From Rhizobium sp. CCGE531 (GTDB lineage Bacteria > Pseudomonadota > Alphaproteobacteria > Rhizobiales > Rhizobiaceae): DNA of 64,000 nucleotides. The DNA lies in contig NZ_CP032684.1 of assembly GCF_003627795.1 (NCBI RefSeq), forward strand, positions 3,077,001 through 3,141,000. Reading direction: 5' to 3'. A model generated the notes under the pieces. That model was not told the DNA's origin, did no database searches, and was given only the letters and a program-made list of their open reading frames with translations. How positions within the stretch are numbered: position 1 is the first letter of the stretch; each line of letters opens with the position of its first letter. Both the position numbers and the translations under genes were made by a program. This document shows, piece by piece, positions 27,472-35,805 of the stretch.

Positions 27472-28374
27472 TTACCCCACATCGATTACGACGATTTCAG
27501 GCGGAACGCCGAGGCGGACCGGCGCGATGGAGCAGCCGAGGCCGCCGGAAACGATGATATGGCGCTCCTCCTCGACGATATGGCCATAGACATACCGGTC
27601 ACCATAGCGCGAGGGCGAATAGGGCGACCAGCCGAAAATCCTCACCTGCCCGCCATGCGTATGTCCCGAAAGGGTGAGCGAAACGCGCTGGGGAACGTTG
27701 GGAAAAATATCTGGCTCGTGCGCAAGAAGGATCACGGGCGCATCGTCGCCGACCTGCGCCAGCGTGCCGCCGAGATCGTCAAGTCCCCTGGTAAAGGGGC
27801 GCTTCCAACGCATGCTCCGGCGCAAAGCCAGCTGATCCTCGACGCCGGCGAGCCAGAAGGCTTGTCCGTCCTTCTCCAGGCGCGCCGCGCGGTTGGAATA
27901 GACTTCTATGCCGGCAGCTTCCAATGCCCGGTGGCTGAACGTTGGTCCGTGGCCGGTTCTTTGCGCGGTCGAATCATGCCACCAATCATGATTGCCGACG
28001 ATGGCGTGAACGCCGAGCGGCGCCCGCAGCTTTGCCAGTTCTGCCGCCCATAGGCGGTGATCGACCCGGGCGGTAATGAGATCGGTTCCCGACGTATAAT
28101 CGCCGAGCAACAAAATAATGTCGCCGCCGAGTTGGTTTGCGCGGGCACAGATCGACGCGATGCGCTCGGTGCTCATCCACGGTTCGCAGGCATGGAAATC
28201 GGCAAGCGCCACGATCCTGAGCTTCAGCCCCTGCGTCCATCCCGGCGGGACCAAGGCGTAGCGGGTGACATTGAGACGGACGACCGGCTCATACCCGAAG
28301 GCATATCCCCCAAGTGCCATCAATCCGAATATGCTGCCGCCGAAAAGCTTCAAAAAGGCACGACGGCCGAGCAT
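27472..28374 (-). CDS. Calcineurin-like metallophosphoesterase with twin-arginine-type N-terminus
   Basis: 300 residues. The N-terminus GRRAFLKLFGGSIFG has the twin-arginine plus hydrophobic pattern of a Tat signal or a membrane anchor (about 3-27). The metallophosphoesterase motifs are complete: ADFHACEP near 57, GDYTSG near 92, GNHDWWHD near 123, a central HEPD near 217 and GHTHGGQ near 233. This resembles the YkuE/YaeI type. Its ATG directly follows the ruvB TGA with no gap, so the two are coupled. The substrate is unknown. Confidence 0.9.
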   Translation of the reverse strand: MLGRRAFLKLFGGSIFGLMALGGYAFGYEPVVRLNVTRYALVPPGWTQGLKLRIVALADFHACEPWMSTERIASICARANQLGGDIILLLGDYTSGTDLITARVDHRLWAAELAKLRAPLGVHAIVGNHDWWHDSTAQRTGHGPTFSHRALEAAGIEVYSNRAARLEKDGQAFWLAGVEDQLALRRSMRWKRPFTRGLDDLGGTLAQVGDDAPVILLAHEPDIFPNVPQRVSLTLSGHTHGGQVRIFGWSPYSPSRYGDRYVYGHIVEEERHIIVSGGLGCSIAPVRLGVPPEIVVIDVG

Positions 28375-29415
28375 TCAATCTTCCTCCCGGAACAACCCGA
28401 ACTGTGCGGCCTCCAGATCCTTGGGCGGCTGCATGCCGAGATGTTTCCAGGCGATCGCGGTCAAAACACGGCCGCGGGGCGTACGCTGGATGAAACCCTG
28501 CTGGATCATATAGGGCTCGATAATATCCTCGATCGCATCGCGTGGCTCGGAGAGGCCGGCGGCAATGGTTTCGATGCCGACTGGACCGCCCCCGAAATTG
28601 ACCGCGATCATGTTGAGATAGCGTTTGTCGAGCTGATCAAAGCCGACATTGTCGACGAGAAGCCGCGTCAGGGCCTCGTCGGCAACCTCGCGCGTCACCG
28701 CTTCGGCCTTGGCGACCTCGGCGAAATCGCGCACGCGCCGCAGCAGCCGGCCGGCGATACGCGGCGTACCGCGCGCACGGCGCGCGATCTCGCGCGCGCC
28801 TTCATCCGTCATGCCGAGACCCATCAGCCGCGCACCGCGCCGAACGATCAGCTCCAGCTCCTCGACCGTATAGAAACTCAGCCGCACCGGGATGCCAAAG
28901 CGGTCCCGCAACGGCGTCGTCAGCAGGCCGAGACGGGTGGTGGCGGCGACTAGCGTGAACTTGGCGAGATCGATCTTGACCGAACGCGCTGCCGGTCCCT
29001 CGCCGATGATGAGATCGAGCTGGAAATCCTCCATCGCCGGATAGAGGATCTCCTCGACGGCCGGATTGAGACGATGGATCTCGTCGATGAAGAGCACGTC
29101 GCGCTCCTCGAGATTGGTGAGCAGCGCCGCAAGATCGCCCGCCTTGGCGATGACGGGGCCGGAGGTCGAACGGAAATTGACCCCGAGTTCCTTCGCCATG
29201 ATCTGCGCCAGCGTCGTCTTGCCGAGGCCGGGCGGACCGACGAACAGCACATGATCCAGCGCCTCGCCGCGCCCCTTGGCCGCTTCGATGAAGATCTTCA
29301 GATTGGCGCGCGCCTCTGCCTGGCCGGTGAATTCGTCCAGCGATTGCGGCCTGAGCGTCACATCGATGTCTTCGCCCCGCTTTTCCGGCGATATCAGACG
29401 TGCGGCTTCACTCAT
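28375..29415 (-). CDS. ruvB: Holliday junction ATP-dependent DNA helicase RuvB
   Basis: Hexameric AAA+ motor that drives branch migration with RuvA. 346 residues. [12 protein letters not shown] near 21-32, Walker A GPPGLGKT at 60-67, Walker B with DEIH near 108-111, sensor 1 AATTR near 155 and the C-terminal winged helix with RTPRGR near 316. The full set of motifs is intact. A 153-nt gap separates it from ruvA, wider than in most bacteria, with no gene inside it. Confidence 0.97.
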   Translation of the reverse strand: MSEAARLISPEKRGEDIDVTLRPQSLDEFTGQAEARANLKIFIEAAKGRGEALDHVLFVGPPGLGKTTLAQIMAKELGVNFRSTSGPVIAKAGDLAALLTNLEERDVLFIDEIHRLNPAVEEILYPAMEDFQLDLIIGEGPAARSVKIDLAKFTLVAATTRLGLLTTPLRDRFGIPVRLSFYTVEELELIVRRGARLMGLGMTDEGAREIARRARGTPRIAGRLLRRVRDFAEVAKAEAVTREVADEALTRLLVDNVGFDQLDKRYLNMIAVNFGGGPVGIETIAAGLSEPRDAIEDIIEPYMIQQGFIQRTPRGRVLTAIAWKHLGMQPPKDLEAAQFGLFREED

Positions 29416-29568
29416 GTCAGAGGTTCCATTCCCGGTATGCGTTTTGCGGCTCCCGCGCCGAAGGCGGTATCAAACCCACCACATCAAAAATATTTTTTGA
29501 CGAAGGAACGCCGAAGCTCGATCCCTCGACTTTGCGACAATAGTAAGGATTGCGGAAGGTGCAAAGCC

Positions 29569-30183
29569 TCACCGCGACAGTTCCTTGAGGCCGAGCCGGA
29601 TCAGCTTGGCGCTATCGGCATCCTCGCCGGCCGCCTTCATCGCAGCTGCGACGGCATTGGCGGCCTGATCGCGCGAATAGCCGAGATTGGTCAGCGCCGA
29701 AACGGCGTCGGCAACGGGTGCAGCGGCAACCCCTTCGCCCAGCTCCTGCTTGAGCCCGATATTGATCGCATCGCCGGCAAGGGCCGGCGCCTTGTTCTTG
29801 AGTTCGGTCACGATGCGCATGGCCACTTTCGGGCCGACGCCCGGCGCCCGCGAGACGGCGGCACGATCCTGCAAGGCGATCGCATTGGCGAGCTCAGCCG
29901 GCGTGAGGGTCGACAGCAGGGCGAGCGCAACTTTCGCTCCGACACCCTGAACCGTCTGCACGATGTTGAACCATTCGCGTTCCATGGCTGTCATGAAACC
30001 AAAGAGCCGGATCTGGTCCTCGCGGACGTAGGTTTCGATGAAGACAACGCAGGCCTCGCCGACGGAGCCGAGCTTCGACAGCGTGCGCGCCGAGCAATAG
30101 GCGACATAGCAGACGCCATGGACGTCCACGAGCACATAGTCCTCGCCGATCTCTTCGATTGTGCCTTTCAGCTTGCCGATCAT
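29569..30183 (-). CDS. ruvA: Holliday junction DNA helicase RuvA
   Basis: 204 residues. Domain I starts [30 protein letters not shown] (here VHGVCYVAY). Two helix-hairpin-helix motifs ([15 protein letters not shown] near 73 and [14 protein letters not shown] near 110) bind the junction, and a C-terminal three-helix domain ([16 protein letters not shown]) contacts RuvB. It lies 12 nt downstream of the PIN-domain toxin gene, so in this genome its expression probably depends on read-through from ruvC or on the promoter of the toxin-antitoxin pair. Confidence 0.96.
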   Translation of the reverse strand: MIGKLKGTIEEIGEDYVLVDVHGVCYVAYCSARTLSKLGSVGEACVVFIETYVREDQIRLFGFMTAMEREWFNIVQTVQGVGAKVALALLSTLTPAELANAIALQDRAAVSRAPGVGPKVAMRIVTELKNKAPALAGDAINIGLKQELGEGVAAAPVADAVSALTNLGYSRDQAANAVAAAMKAAGEDADSAKLIRLGLKELSR

Positions 30184-30195
30184 GGGTGATGTCCG

Positions 30196-30609
30196 TCAGG
30201 GGTGGGTTTCGGGAGAGATGAGGTCAAGCGAGGGAAAGTAGACACGGTAGCCCTTGGGATCTCGCGTCAATATGGAATAGCCGCGCACCGCAGCGTGTGC
30301 GCCGATCAGAAAATCAGGAAGAATGCGTTCTCTCCCGCCGCCAGCCTGACGATAAACCCGAAAAGCCGCCGCTGCGGCGAAGGCTGCTGACCAGGGCAGG
30401 CTTTCACGGCGAAACTCGCTTTGCGGCAGCAGCTCATCCACTCGATCCATGCTGCTGTAACGCACCGAGAATTCCGCATAGATAATGGGGTTGATGACAA
30501 CAGGCCCTCGCTTGAAAGCGGAGAAAACCTGGCCGCTGGACCAGCCATGCCAAGCTGAACCAGGTATCGCCAGATCAACCAGCACATTCGTGTCGACGAT
30601 GGTGACCAT
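30196..30609 (-). CDS. vapC: VapC-type PIN-domain toxin
   Basis: 137 residues of the PIN ribonuclease fold, expected to cleave RNA (initiator tRNA or other tRNAs in known VapCs). All four acidic active-site positions are visible: D6 in VDTNVLVD, E46 in IYAEFSV, D99 in LPDFLIGAHA and D117 in LTRDPKGY. The start lies 2 nt after the antitoxin stop, the usual coupled order. The active site appears intact, so the toxin is probably functional. It is inserted between ruvC and ruvA on the same strand. Confidence 0.88.
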   Translation of the reverse strand: MVTIVDTNVLVDLAIPGSAWHGWSSGQVFSAFKRGPVVINPIIYAEFSVRYSSMDRVDELLPQSEFRRESLPWSAAFAAAAAFRVYRQAGGGRERILPDFLIGAHAAVRGYSILTRDPKGYRVYFPSLDLISPETHP

Positions 30610-30611
30610 GA

Positions 30612-30863
30612 TTACCGGTCACGCGTCATCGACATCAGCGCTTCGGCGTCGATATCCTGATCGCCGGTCCCTTCCAGGCGCTTGAGAGTGGCCATGAACC
30701 GATCGAGCCGCTGCCGATCCTCGATTTCCCGCTTACCATTCTTGGGCGAAACGACCAGCTTTCCATCCTCGATGGAAAATATGACTTCGCTGTTGAGCTC
30801 TATGCCGGCCAACTCGCGCAAGTCACGAGGGATGGTCACCTGTCCTTTGGATGTCACACGCAT
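30612..30863 (-). CDS. vapB: AbrB/MazE-type antitoxin (VapB)
   Basis: 83 residues. The N-terminal swapped-hairpin DNA-binding domain of the SpoVT/AbrB type (MRVTSKGQVTIPRDLRELAG) is followed by a charged, flexible C-terminus (KREIEDRQRLDRFMATLKRL) that should wrap the toxin. GGAG lies 7 nt before the ATG. It should repress its own promoter; GGTAA...TTACC (30883-30901) immediately upstream is a possible operator. The promoter overlaps a perfect LexA box. Confidence 0.88.
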   Translation of the reverse strand: MRVTSKGQVTIPRDLRELAGIELNSEVIFSIEDGKLVVSPKNGKREIEDRQRLDRFMATLKRLEGTGDQDIDAEALMSMTRDR

Positions 30864-30882
30864 TCCTGCTCTCCAATCTCGC

Positions 30883-30920
30883 GGTAAGAATTATCATTAC
30901 CACAAGAACAAGTCAAGAAC
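30883..30920 (-). promoter_or_regulatory. vapBC(-ruvAB) promoter with perfect LexA box and candidate operator
   Basis: On the minus strand TTGACT (30911-30916), 17 bases, then TAATTC (30888-30893) form a sigma-70 promoter 24 nt before the antitoxin start. GTTC-TTGACTT-GTTC (30906-30920) is an exact GTTC-N7-GTTC alphaproteobacterial SOS box placed over the -35. An inverted repeat GGTAA/TTACC (30883-30887, 30897-30901) covers the -10 and could be the antitoxin operator. The whole lies 3 nt after the ruvC stop. Confidence 0.7.
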
Positions 30921-30923
30921 AAA

Positions 30924-31436
30924 CTACCCTGCCAATGCCGCCTGCCGCAGCCGGCTGGCGCCGCGGTTATGGGCATGGCAGATGGCGATAGCAAGCGCAT
31001 CGGCCGCGTCGTTGCCCTTGAACTCGGCCTTGGGCATCAGGATTTTCAGCATCATATGGATCTGCTGCTTTTCGCCGTGACCGACGCCGATCACTGCCTT
31101 CTTCACCGCATTCGGCGCATATTCCGAAACAGGCAGGCCGGCGCGAGCCGGGACCAGCATGACGACGCCGCGCGCCTGTCCGAGCTTCAGTGTCGCTACC
31201 GCATCCTTGTTGACGAAGGTTTGTTCGACCGCCGCCTCATCCGGCTGATAGCTGTGAACGATATCGGCAAGCCCGTCATGCAGCTGGCAAAGACGGGATG
31301 CGAGATCCATGTCGCCATCCGACGTCACGGTTCCCGATGCCACGAAACGCAGGGAATTACCGAGCGTATCGATGATACCCCAGCCGGTGCGGCGCAGGCC
31401 TGGATCGATGCCGATGATGCGAATCGTATTCTGCAT
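30924..31436 (-). CDS. ruvC: Crossover junction endodeoxyribonuclease RuvC
   Basis: Resolves Holliday junctions as a dimer. 170 residues with the complete catalytic set D11 (IGIDPG), E71 (VEQTFVN), D143 and D146 (GNDAADALA). [11 protein letters not shown] near 120 is part of the DNA-binding region. It is the first gene of the ruv run. An imperfect SOS box, GAAC-N7-AAAC at 31481-31495, lies 45-59 nt upstream, weaker than the one downstream of the gene. Confidence 0.97.
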   Translation of the reverse strand: MQNTIRIIGIDPGLRRTGWGIIDTLGNSLRFVASGTVTSDGDMDLASRLCQLHDGLADIVHSYQPDEAAVEQTFVNKDAVATLKLGQARGVVMLVPARAGLPVSEYAPNAVKKAVIGVGHGEKQQIHMMLKILMPKAEFKGNDAADALAIAICHAHNRGASRLRQAALAG

Positions 31437-31480
31437 GGGGTCAACCTATCTTTCAGGCCTGACATGTGCCAGAAAAATGT

Positions 31481-31495
31481 GAACAAAACAAAAAC
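31481..31495. promoter_or_regulatory. Imperfect LexA-type box upstream of ruvC
   Basis: GAAC (31481-31484), seven bases, AAAC (31492-31495): one mismatch from GAAC-N7-GAAC. Position 45-59 nt before ruvC is right for SOS control, but the run of As makes a chance match likely. Confidence 0.3.
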
Positions 31496-31628
31496 AAGAC
31501 ACAGTTTGCGCCTCTGAGCGCCACGCCGAAAACATCGTGACGAAATTGCGGCGACAGGGTTTGGAATGAGCGGCCGGCACTCCTACATGTGGAGGCAACC
31601 CTCCCGTCCACCACGCAGGTTTCTTGCC

Positions 31629-32627
31629 ATGGTTCCCTTTTCCATCCTCGATCTTTCGCCCGTTGCCGAAGGCAGCACCATCCGCCAGTCCTTCGACAGT
31701 TCGAAGCGCATGGCGCAGAAGGCGGAAGAGCTGGGCTATAACCGGTTCTGGCTCGCCGAGCATCACGGCATGCCGGGCGTCGCCAGCGCCGCGACATCGG
31801 TCGTCATCGGCCATGTCGGCGCGGCAACCTCGCGCATCCGCATCGGTTCGGGCGGCGTCATGCTGCCGAACCATTCGCCGCTCGTGATTGCCGAGCAGTT
31901 CGGCACGCTGGAAGCCCTGTTTCCCGGCCGCGTTGATCTCGGCCTCGGCCGCGCGCCGGGCACCGACATGCGCACCGCGCAGGCCCTGCGCCGCAATATC
32001 GAGGCCGGCGCGCAAAGCTTCCCCAACGATATCGTCGAGCTGCAGCATCTCTTCAGCCCCGCCGACGAGAACCAGATCATCCTTGCCGTTCCCGGTCATG
32101 GCGCCAATGTGCCGATCTGGCTCCTCGGCTCCAGCCTCTACAGCGCCCACCTCGCCGGCATGCTCGGCCTGCCCTATGCCTTCGCCTCGCATTTCGCGCC
32201 GGAAGCACTGTTCGATGCCATCGGCATCTACCGCGAGCGCTTCACGCCATCGGCCACGCTCGGCAAGCCCTATGTCATGGTCGGCGTGATGGGCGCGGTG
32301 GCCGACACGGATGAAGAGGCGCAATATCACTTCACCTCCGCGCAGCAGCAATTCGTCAATCTTCGCCGCAACGTGCGCGGCCCCTTCCCGCGCCCGCGCA
32401 GCGACATGGATGATTTCTGGACGCCGATGGAAAAGCTGAACGTGGAAAATACGTTGCGCTACGCCGTGGTCGGCTCGCCGGCAACAGCCGAAACGAAGCT
32501 CTCGCAATTCATCAAGGACACCGAGGCCGATGAGGTCATCATTTCGATGCCGATTCACGACATCGAGGCACGCTTGAAATCGGTGGAGCTGTTCGCGACA
32601 CTTCCAAGCTTCCAGAAAGTGTCCTGA
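31629..32627 (+). CDS. LLM class flavin-dependent oxidoreductase
   Basis: About 332 residues of the bacterial luciferase-like (LLM) fold. [32 protein letters not shown] near 38-53, [13 protein letters not shown] near 75 and [14 protein letters not shown] near 103 are highly typical of the LLM subgroup named MsnO8 or YwcH-like. Such enzymes use FMNH2 or F420; substrates are usually unknown. The start at 31629 (MVPFS) fits the family length; the frame extends 21 codons upstream. It is a single gene between ruvC (divergent) and a convergent DoxX gene, ending at a strong hairpin. Confidence 0.88.
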   Translation: MVPFSILDLSPVAEGSTIRQSFDSSKRMAQKAEELGYNRFWLAEHHGMPGVASAATSVVIGHVGAATSRIRIGSGGVMLPNHSPLVIAEQFGTLEALFPGRVDLGLGRAPGTDMRTAQALRRNIEAGAQSFPNDIVELQHLFSPADENQIILAVPGHGANVPIWLLGSSLYSAHLAGMLGLPYAFASHFAPEALFDAIGIYRERFTPSATLGKPYVMVGVMGAVADTDEEAQYHFTSAQQQFVNLRRNVRGPFPRPRSDMDDFWTPMEKLNVENTLRYAVVGSPATAETKLSQFIKDTEADEVIISMPIHDIEARLKSVELFATLPSFQKVS

Positions 32628-32646
32628 TTTTCCAGAAAAGGAGAAT

Positions 32647-32684
32647 ATCCGGTGAGCCGATTTCGTATATCCGGCTCACCGGAT
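32647..32684. terminator. Strong hairpin between convergent LLM and DoxX genes
   Basis: ATCCGGTGAGCCG and CGGCTCACCGGAT form a perfect 13-bp stem around a 12-nt loop. It lies 20 nt after the LLM stop and 12 nt before the DoxX gene end. No T-run follows; probably a bidirectional stop or mRNA-protecting hairpin. Confidence 0.6.
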
Positions 32685-32695
32685 GACGGACGGGC

Positions 32696-33133
32696 TCAAG
32701 CCACGAGCCTCGTCTTCCAATGACGCCGGATGAGCATGTCCAGGGACAGCTTGCCGGCGCCGGCGACGATCAGCGCGAACATGCCGCCCGAGATCGCCAA
32801 ATCCTTTTCGAAGTGCAGCAGCTCGTTGTGGCTGGCAAAGTTCGTGTGAAAGAGCATTGCCGTCAGCAGGCAGAACAGCCCGAGGCCGAACGCCGCCAAC
32901 CGGGTCATCAGACCAAGCGCAATGGCGAGACCCGCGCCAAGCTGCAGCACGATGGTTGCAATCGCGACGGGGGCCATGACGCCCAGTCTGGCCATGGCAT
33001 CCAACGCATTGTCGAGATTACTGGCAAGCTCGATGCCCTCTTCCAGGAAGAGCAACGACAGTAGTATGCGGCCGAACAGCAATGCCATATCGGTCATATT
33101 GACAAGAACGGCACTCTCCTCTTCGAATTCCAT
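32696..33133 (-). CDS. DoxX family membrane protein
   Basis: 145 residues with four membrane spans (about 15-35, 50-75, 78-100 and 108-130), the DoxX/SURF4-like pattern. It contains GRILLSLLFLEEGIELAS and HFEKDLAISGGMFALI. DoxX-like proteins are linked to thiosulfate oxidation and to oxidative-stress membrane complexes in some bacteria; here the role is unknown. AAGGAG precedes the start. It lies 104 nt downstream of the TPR gene on the same strand, so it may be the third gene of the MBL-TPR-DoxX unit under ECF control. Confidence 0.85.
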   Translation of the reverse strand: MEFEEESAVLVNMTDMALLFGRILLSLLFLEEGIELASNLDNALDAMARLGVMAPVAIATIVLQLGAGLAIALGLMTRLAAFGLGLFCLLTAMLFHTNFASHNELLHFEKDLAISGGMFALIVAGAGKLSLDMLIRRHWKTRLVA

Positions 33134-33237
33134 GGCCTATCTCCTTCCCATCAAGATCCGCGCGGCTTCCGATCCCGCCCGGCGGCATCTCCACGACTCG
33201 GTCGAATGGAAATGCCGCCGGATCGGTTGAGGCCGAG

Positions 33238-33699
33238 TTAGTTGGTTGCCTTGGCGGTAATCGCCTTGGTCAGGTCCTCAAGCTCTTCGCAGCCCGCTGG
33301 GCAGAGCTTGGTGAGCGCGGCAAGCTGCTCGCGAGCCTTGGGCATTTCGCCGGTTTCGACATAGAGTTCGCCGAGATATTCGTGCGCACCCTTGTGATCC
33401 GGCTGTAGTTCCAGGGCCTTGGTGTAGTAGGTCAGCGATGTCCGGAAGTCGCCGGTCTTGCGCAGGGTGAAGCCCATCAGGTTGTAGACATCGGCCTGCT
33501 GATGCTCCTCGGCAATGTCGCGAAGCTCGGCGAGCGCGCCGGTATAATCCTTCGCATCGATCTTGGCACGCACCGAGGTCAGATCCGGCGCGTCGGTCGA
33601 TTCCATATTGTCGACGGCAAAGGCGACGCCTGCGGTGGCGGCCGGAAGGATGGTGACGGCACACAGGCCGGCGAACCCGAAAATGGCATATTTGAACAT
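33238..33699 (-). CDS. Periplasmic tetratricopeptide repeat protein
   Basis: 153 residues with a signal peptide (about 1-28, ending near GVAFA). Two to three TPR units follow: YTGALAELRDIAEEHQQADVYN, then TGDFRTSLTYYTKALELQPD, then a third from about 110. A cysteine pair near the C-terminus (LCPAGCEEL) could form a disulfide. GAGGAG lies before the ATG. It is 24 nt downstream of the MBL gene and almost surely co-transcribed. The protein probably mediates protein contacts in the periplasm; no more specific role can be given. Confidence 0.85.
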   Translation of the reverse strand: MFKYAIFGFAGLCAVTILPAATAGVAFAVDNMESTDAPDLTSVRAKIDAKDYTGALAELRDIAEEHQQADVYNLMGFTLRKTGDFRTSLTYYTKALELQPDHKGAHEYLGELYVETGEMPKAREQLAALTKLCPAGCEELEDLTKAITAKATN

Positions 33700-33723
33700 G
33701 GTCTTGCTCCTCTGTTTGGCCGT

Positions 33724-34698
33724 TCAGGCCTGGATGGTGGGGGTGAATCCGTAGGTATTGCCGTCCTTGACGAAGGTGCCGGAGCCCGGGAACGGGAAAT
33801 GCGAGCCGCAGATCCTGATCTTGTCGGCAATGACGCGATCGATCAGCTTGCGGCGGGTTGCAACGGCCATCGGACCGTCCTGGTCGTAAGCGCCTTGCCA
33901 TTCCGGATGCGGGGCGAGCAGCGCCGGCACATACATGATGTCGGCCGAGACCATCAGCTGCTCGCCGCCGCCGTCGACGAGGAAGATCGAATGGCCCGGC
34001 GTATGGCCGGGTGCCGCCATGATGCGCACGCCCGGTGCCACTTCGGCACCATCATCGACCAGCTTCCAGTTCTTCCATTTCGGGAAGACGGAGGCGATGC
34101 GCCGGCCGGCCTCCTTGCGGCCCTCCGCCAGCTTGTCGACGCGGCCGGGATCGGTCCACCAATTGTATTCGGCCGCGTTGACGATCAGCTCGGCATTCGG
34201 GAAGACGGCCTCATTCGTTCCCTTTTCCATCAGGCCCCAGACATGGTCCGGATGGAAATGCGAGATCATGATCGTATCGATCTTTTTGTAGTCGATGCCG
34301 GCGGCGGCCATGTTGGCCGGCAGATGCGTGGCATTGGTCTGCCATTGCCCGACACCCGAGCCGGCATCCATCATGATCTTGCGCCCGCCGATATCGAGAA
34401 CGACGACCGTCAGCGGAATGGGCATGAACTCCGTCGTCAGGCCGGCCTTGGAGAGTGCTTCCTTGGTGTCGTCGACGGAAGCATTCTTGATGAAGGCCGG
34501 GTCGTGCGGCTTGCGCCAGATACCGTCATAGACGGCCGTGACCTCGATCGAACCGACCTTGTATTTGTAGAAGCCGACCGTCGGCTCCAGCGGTGTTGCG
34601 GCAAAGGCTTGCGGGATGAATTCGAGCTTCGACGACAGCCCGAAGGCTGCCGCGGCGGCGGCCGTGCCGAGCACGGCGCGGCGGGTCATATCAAACAT
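33724..34698 (-). CDS. Exported MBL-fold metallo-hydrolase with Tat-type signal
   Basis: 324 residues. The N-terminus MTRRAVLGTAAAAAAFGL has a twin-arginine signal pattern. The metallo-beta-lactamase site is present: HFHPDHVWG near 147-155, a second histidine in GHTPGHSIF near 233, a bridging Asp in VSADIMYV near 252 and a terminal His in CGSHFPFPG near 300. This group includes lactonase-like and sulfatase-like enzymes; the substrate is not predictable. It is the first gene of an operon with a TPR protein and perhaps DoxX, and its promoter copies that of the divergent ECF sigma gene. Confidence 0.9.
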   Translation of the reverse strand: MFDMTRRAVLGTAAAAAAFGLSSKLEFIPQAFAATPLEPTVGFYKYKVGSIEVTAVYDGIWRKPHDPAFIKNASVDDTKEALSKAGLTTEFMPIPLTVVVLDIGGRKIMMDAGSGVGQWQTNATHLPANMAAAGIDYKKIDTIMISHFHPDHVWGLMEKGTNEAVFPNAELIVNAAEYNWWTDPGRVDKLAEGRKEAGRRIASVFPKWKNWKLVDDGAEVAPGVRIMAAPGHTPGHSIFLVDGGGEQLMVSADIMYVPALLAPHPEWQGAYDQDGPMAVATRRKLIDRVIADKIRICGSHFPFPGSGTFVKDGNTYGFTPTIQA

Positions 34699-34774
34699 CG
34701 CACTATCTCCTCAGGGTTATGGCTTTCGGGCCAAGCGGAGGTCGCGAGTGATCGCGGCCATCCGCTGAGGAAGA

Positions 34775-34802
34775 AGATCGGCGGTCGTGGGTACTTATTC
34801 CC
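34775..34802 (-). promoter_or_regulatory. ECF-type promoter of the MBL-TPR(-DoxX) operon
   Basis: On the minus strand GGGAATAA (34795-34802), 14 bases, CGATCT (34775-34780). The same elements with the same 14-base spacing occur on the plus strand at 34923-34950 before the sigma gene, and no other copy was noticed in the window. Confidence 0.65.
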
Positions 34803-34922
34803 CGCAGCACGCGGAATTCTCGCAAGCTATTGAAATATATTTGATTATTTTAGCGAACATGGATTGAAACGATGGAATGGCGCGCATCCGCTTTTCGCGC
34901 CCGCGAATTTTTGTATTCGATC

Positions 34923-34950
34923 GGGAATAAAACCTGCGCGAGCGCGATCT
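34923..34950 (+). promoter_or_regulatory. ECF-type promoter of the sigma/anti-sigma operon
   Basis: GGGAATAA (34923-34930), 14 bases, CGATCT (34945-34950). It would start transcription near 34957, about 60 nt before the ATG at 35020. The -35 resembles what I recall for ECF26-type (RpoE1/RpoE4) promoters of Sinorhizobium, but the -10 differs from the CGT-type I recall for them. It implies autoregulation. Confidence 0.65.
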
Positions 34951-35019
34951 AGCCTTTCAGGCAACATTGCAAGCGCCCTATCCGAAGCTTACAGTCGGCA
35001 TCGGCGTTTTGCGGGGATC

Positions 35020-35805
35020 ATGATGACAGACGCCCGAATTATGAGTTCGATAACGTTCGGCGACCCATTCCACACATGGACCTGGTGGACCTGGCGCTGG
35101 CTGCGAGACACCGCGACAAGCAGGCTGGCGCGACTTCCGACCCGCCTGCGCGCGCTTGTTGCTGAACCGAAAACGCTCAAACGCGCCGTCCTCATGACGA
35201 TGGCGAAACCATCGGCAGATGCCGCGTCGTTGCAGCATGCGATCTCCTCTCCCGACGAGACCATGCGACGCTTCCAGCACACGATCATCCCGCATCTGGA
35301 CGCCGCCTATAATTTCGCGCGCTTCCTGAGCCGGGACGCCAATGCCGCCGAGGACATCGTGCAGGAGGCATATCTTCGCGCCTATCGCGGCTTTGGCGGT
35401 TTCCGCGATGGCGATGCGCGGGCCTGGACCTTCACCATCGTCCGCAACTGCTATCACGCCTGGCTGCAGGAGGGGCGGCGCAAGGCCCGTTATGAACAGC
35501 CGATGGGCGACGACAGAGACTTCGATGAAGGCTCGCCCTCCCCCGATCCCGCATCCGAAGAGGACACGCCGGAGGCAGCCTTTATCCGCAAGACGGAAAC
35601 GCTGCGCGTGCGCGAGGTCATCAACAAGCTGCCCGATACCATGCGCGAAGTCCTGGTCCTGCGCGAGCTGGAGGATCTCTCCTATAAGGAAATCGCCGAG
35701 ATCATCGATGCCCCGATCGGCACCGTCATGTCGCGCCTCGCCCGGGCCCGTCGCGATTTCGGCGAAGTCTGGCGTAGCCTCGAAGGAAATGAGGCGGCGC
35801 GATGA
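35020..35805 (+). CDS. ECF-family RNA polymerase sigma factor with Trp-rich N-terminal extension
   Basis: Region 2 (AYNFARFLSRDANAAEDIVQEAYLRAYRGF, then WTFTIVRNCYHAW) and region 4 (LPDTMREVLVLRELEDLSYKEIAEIIDAPIGTVMSRL) are separated by an acidic linker, the normal ECF layout. The core needs only about 200 residues, which an ATG at 35194 would give. However, that ATG lacks a ribosome site, whereas GGGG stands just before ATG 35020 and an ECF-type promoter lies 70 nt further up. The longer 261-residue form adds a stretch with five Trp within about ten residues. The anti-sigma gene overlaps the stop (ATGA). Confidence 0.85.
   Translation: MMTDARIMSSITFGDPFHTWTWWTWRWLRDTATSRLARLPTRLRALVAEPKTLKRAVLMTMAKPSADAASLQHAISSPDETMRRFQHTIIPHLDAAYNFARFLSRDANAAEDIVQEAYLRAYRGFGGFRDGDARAWTFTIVRNCYHAWLQEGRRKARYEQPMGDDRDFDEGSPSPDPASEEDTPEAAFIRKTETLRVREVINKLPDTMREVLVLRELEDLSYKEIAEIIDAPIGTVMSRLARARRDFGEVWRSLEGNEAAR

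Noticed and set aside
31481..31495. LexA box upstream of ruvC as a firm SOS site
   Set aside because: GAAC-N7-AAAC has a mismatch and lies in an A-rich run where such matches arise easily. It is kept only as a low-confidence feature, in contrast to the perfect box downstream of ruvC.
35020..35193. The Trp-rich stretch as a separate small gene before the sigma factor
   Set aside because: There is no stop codon between it and the sigma core, so the simplest reading is an N-terminal extension.
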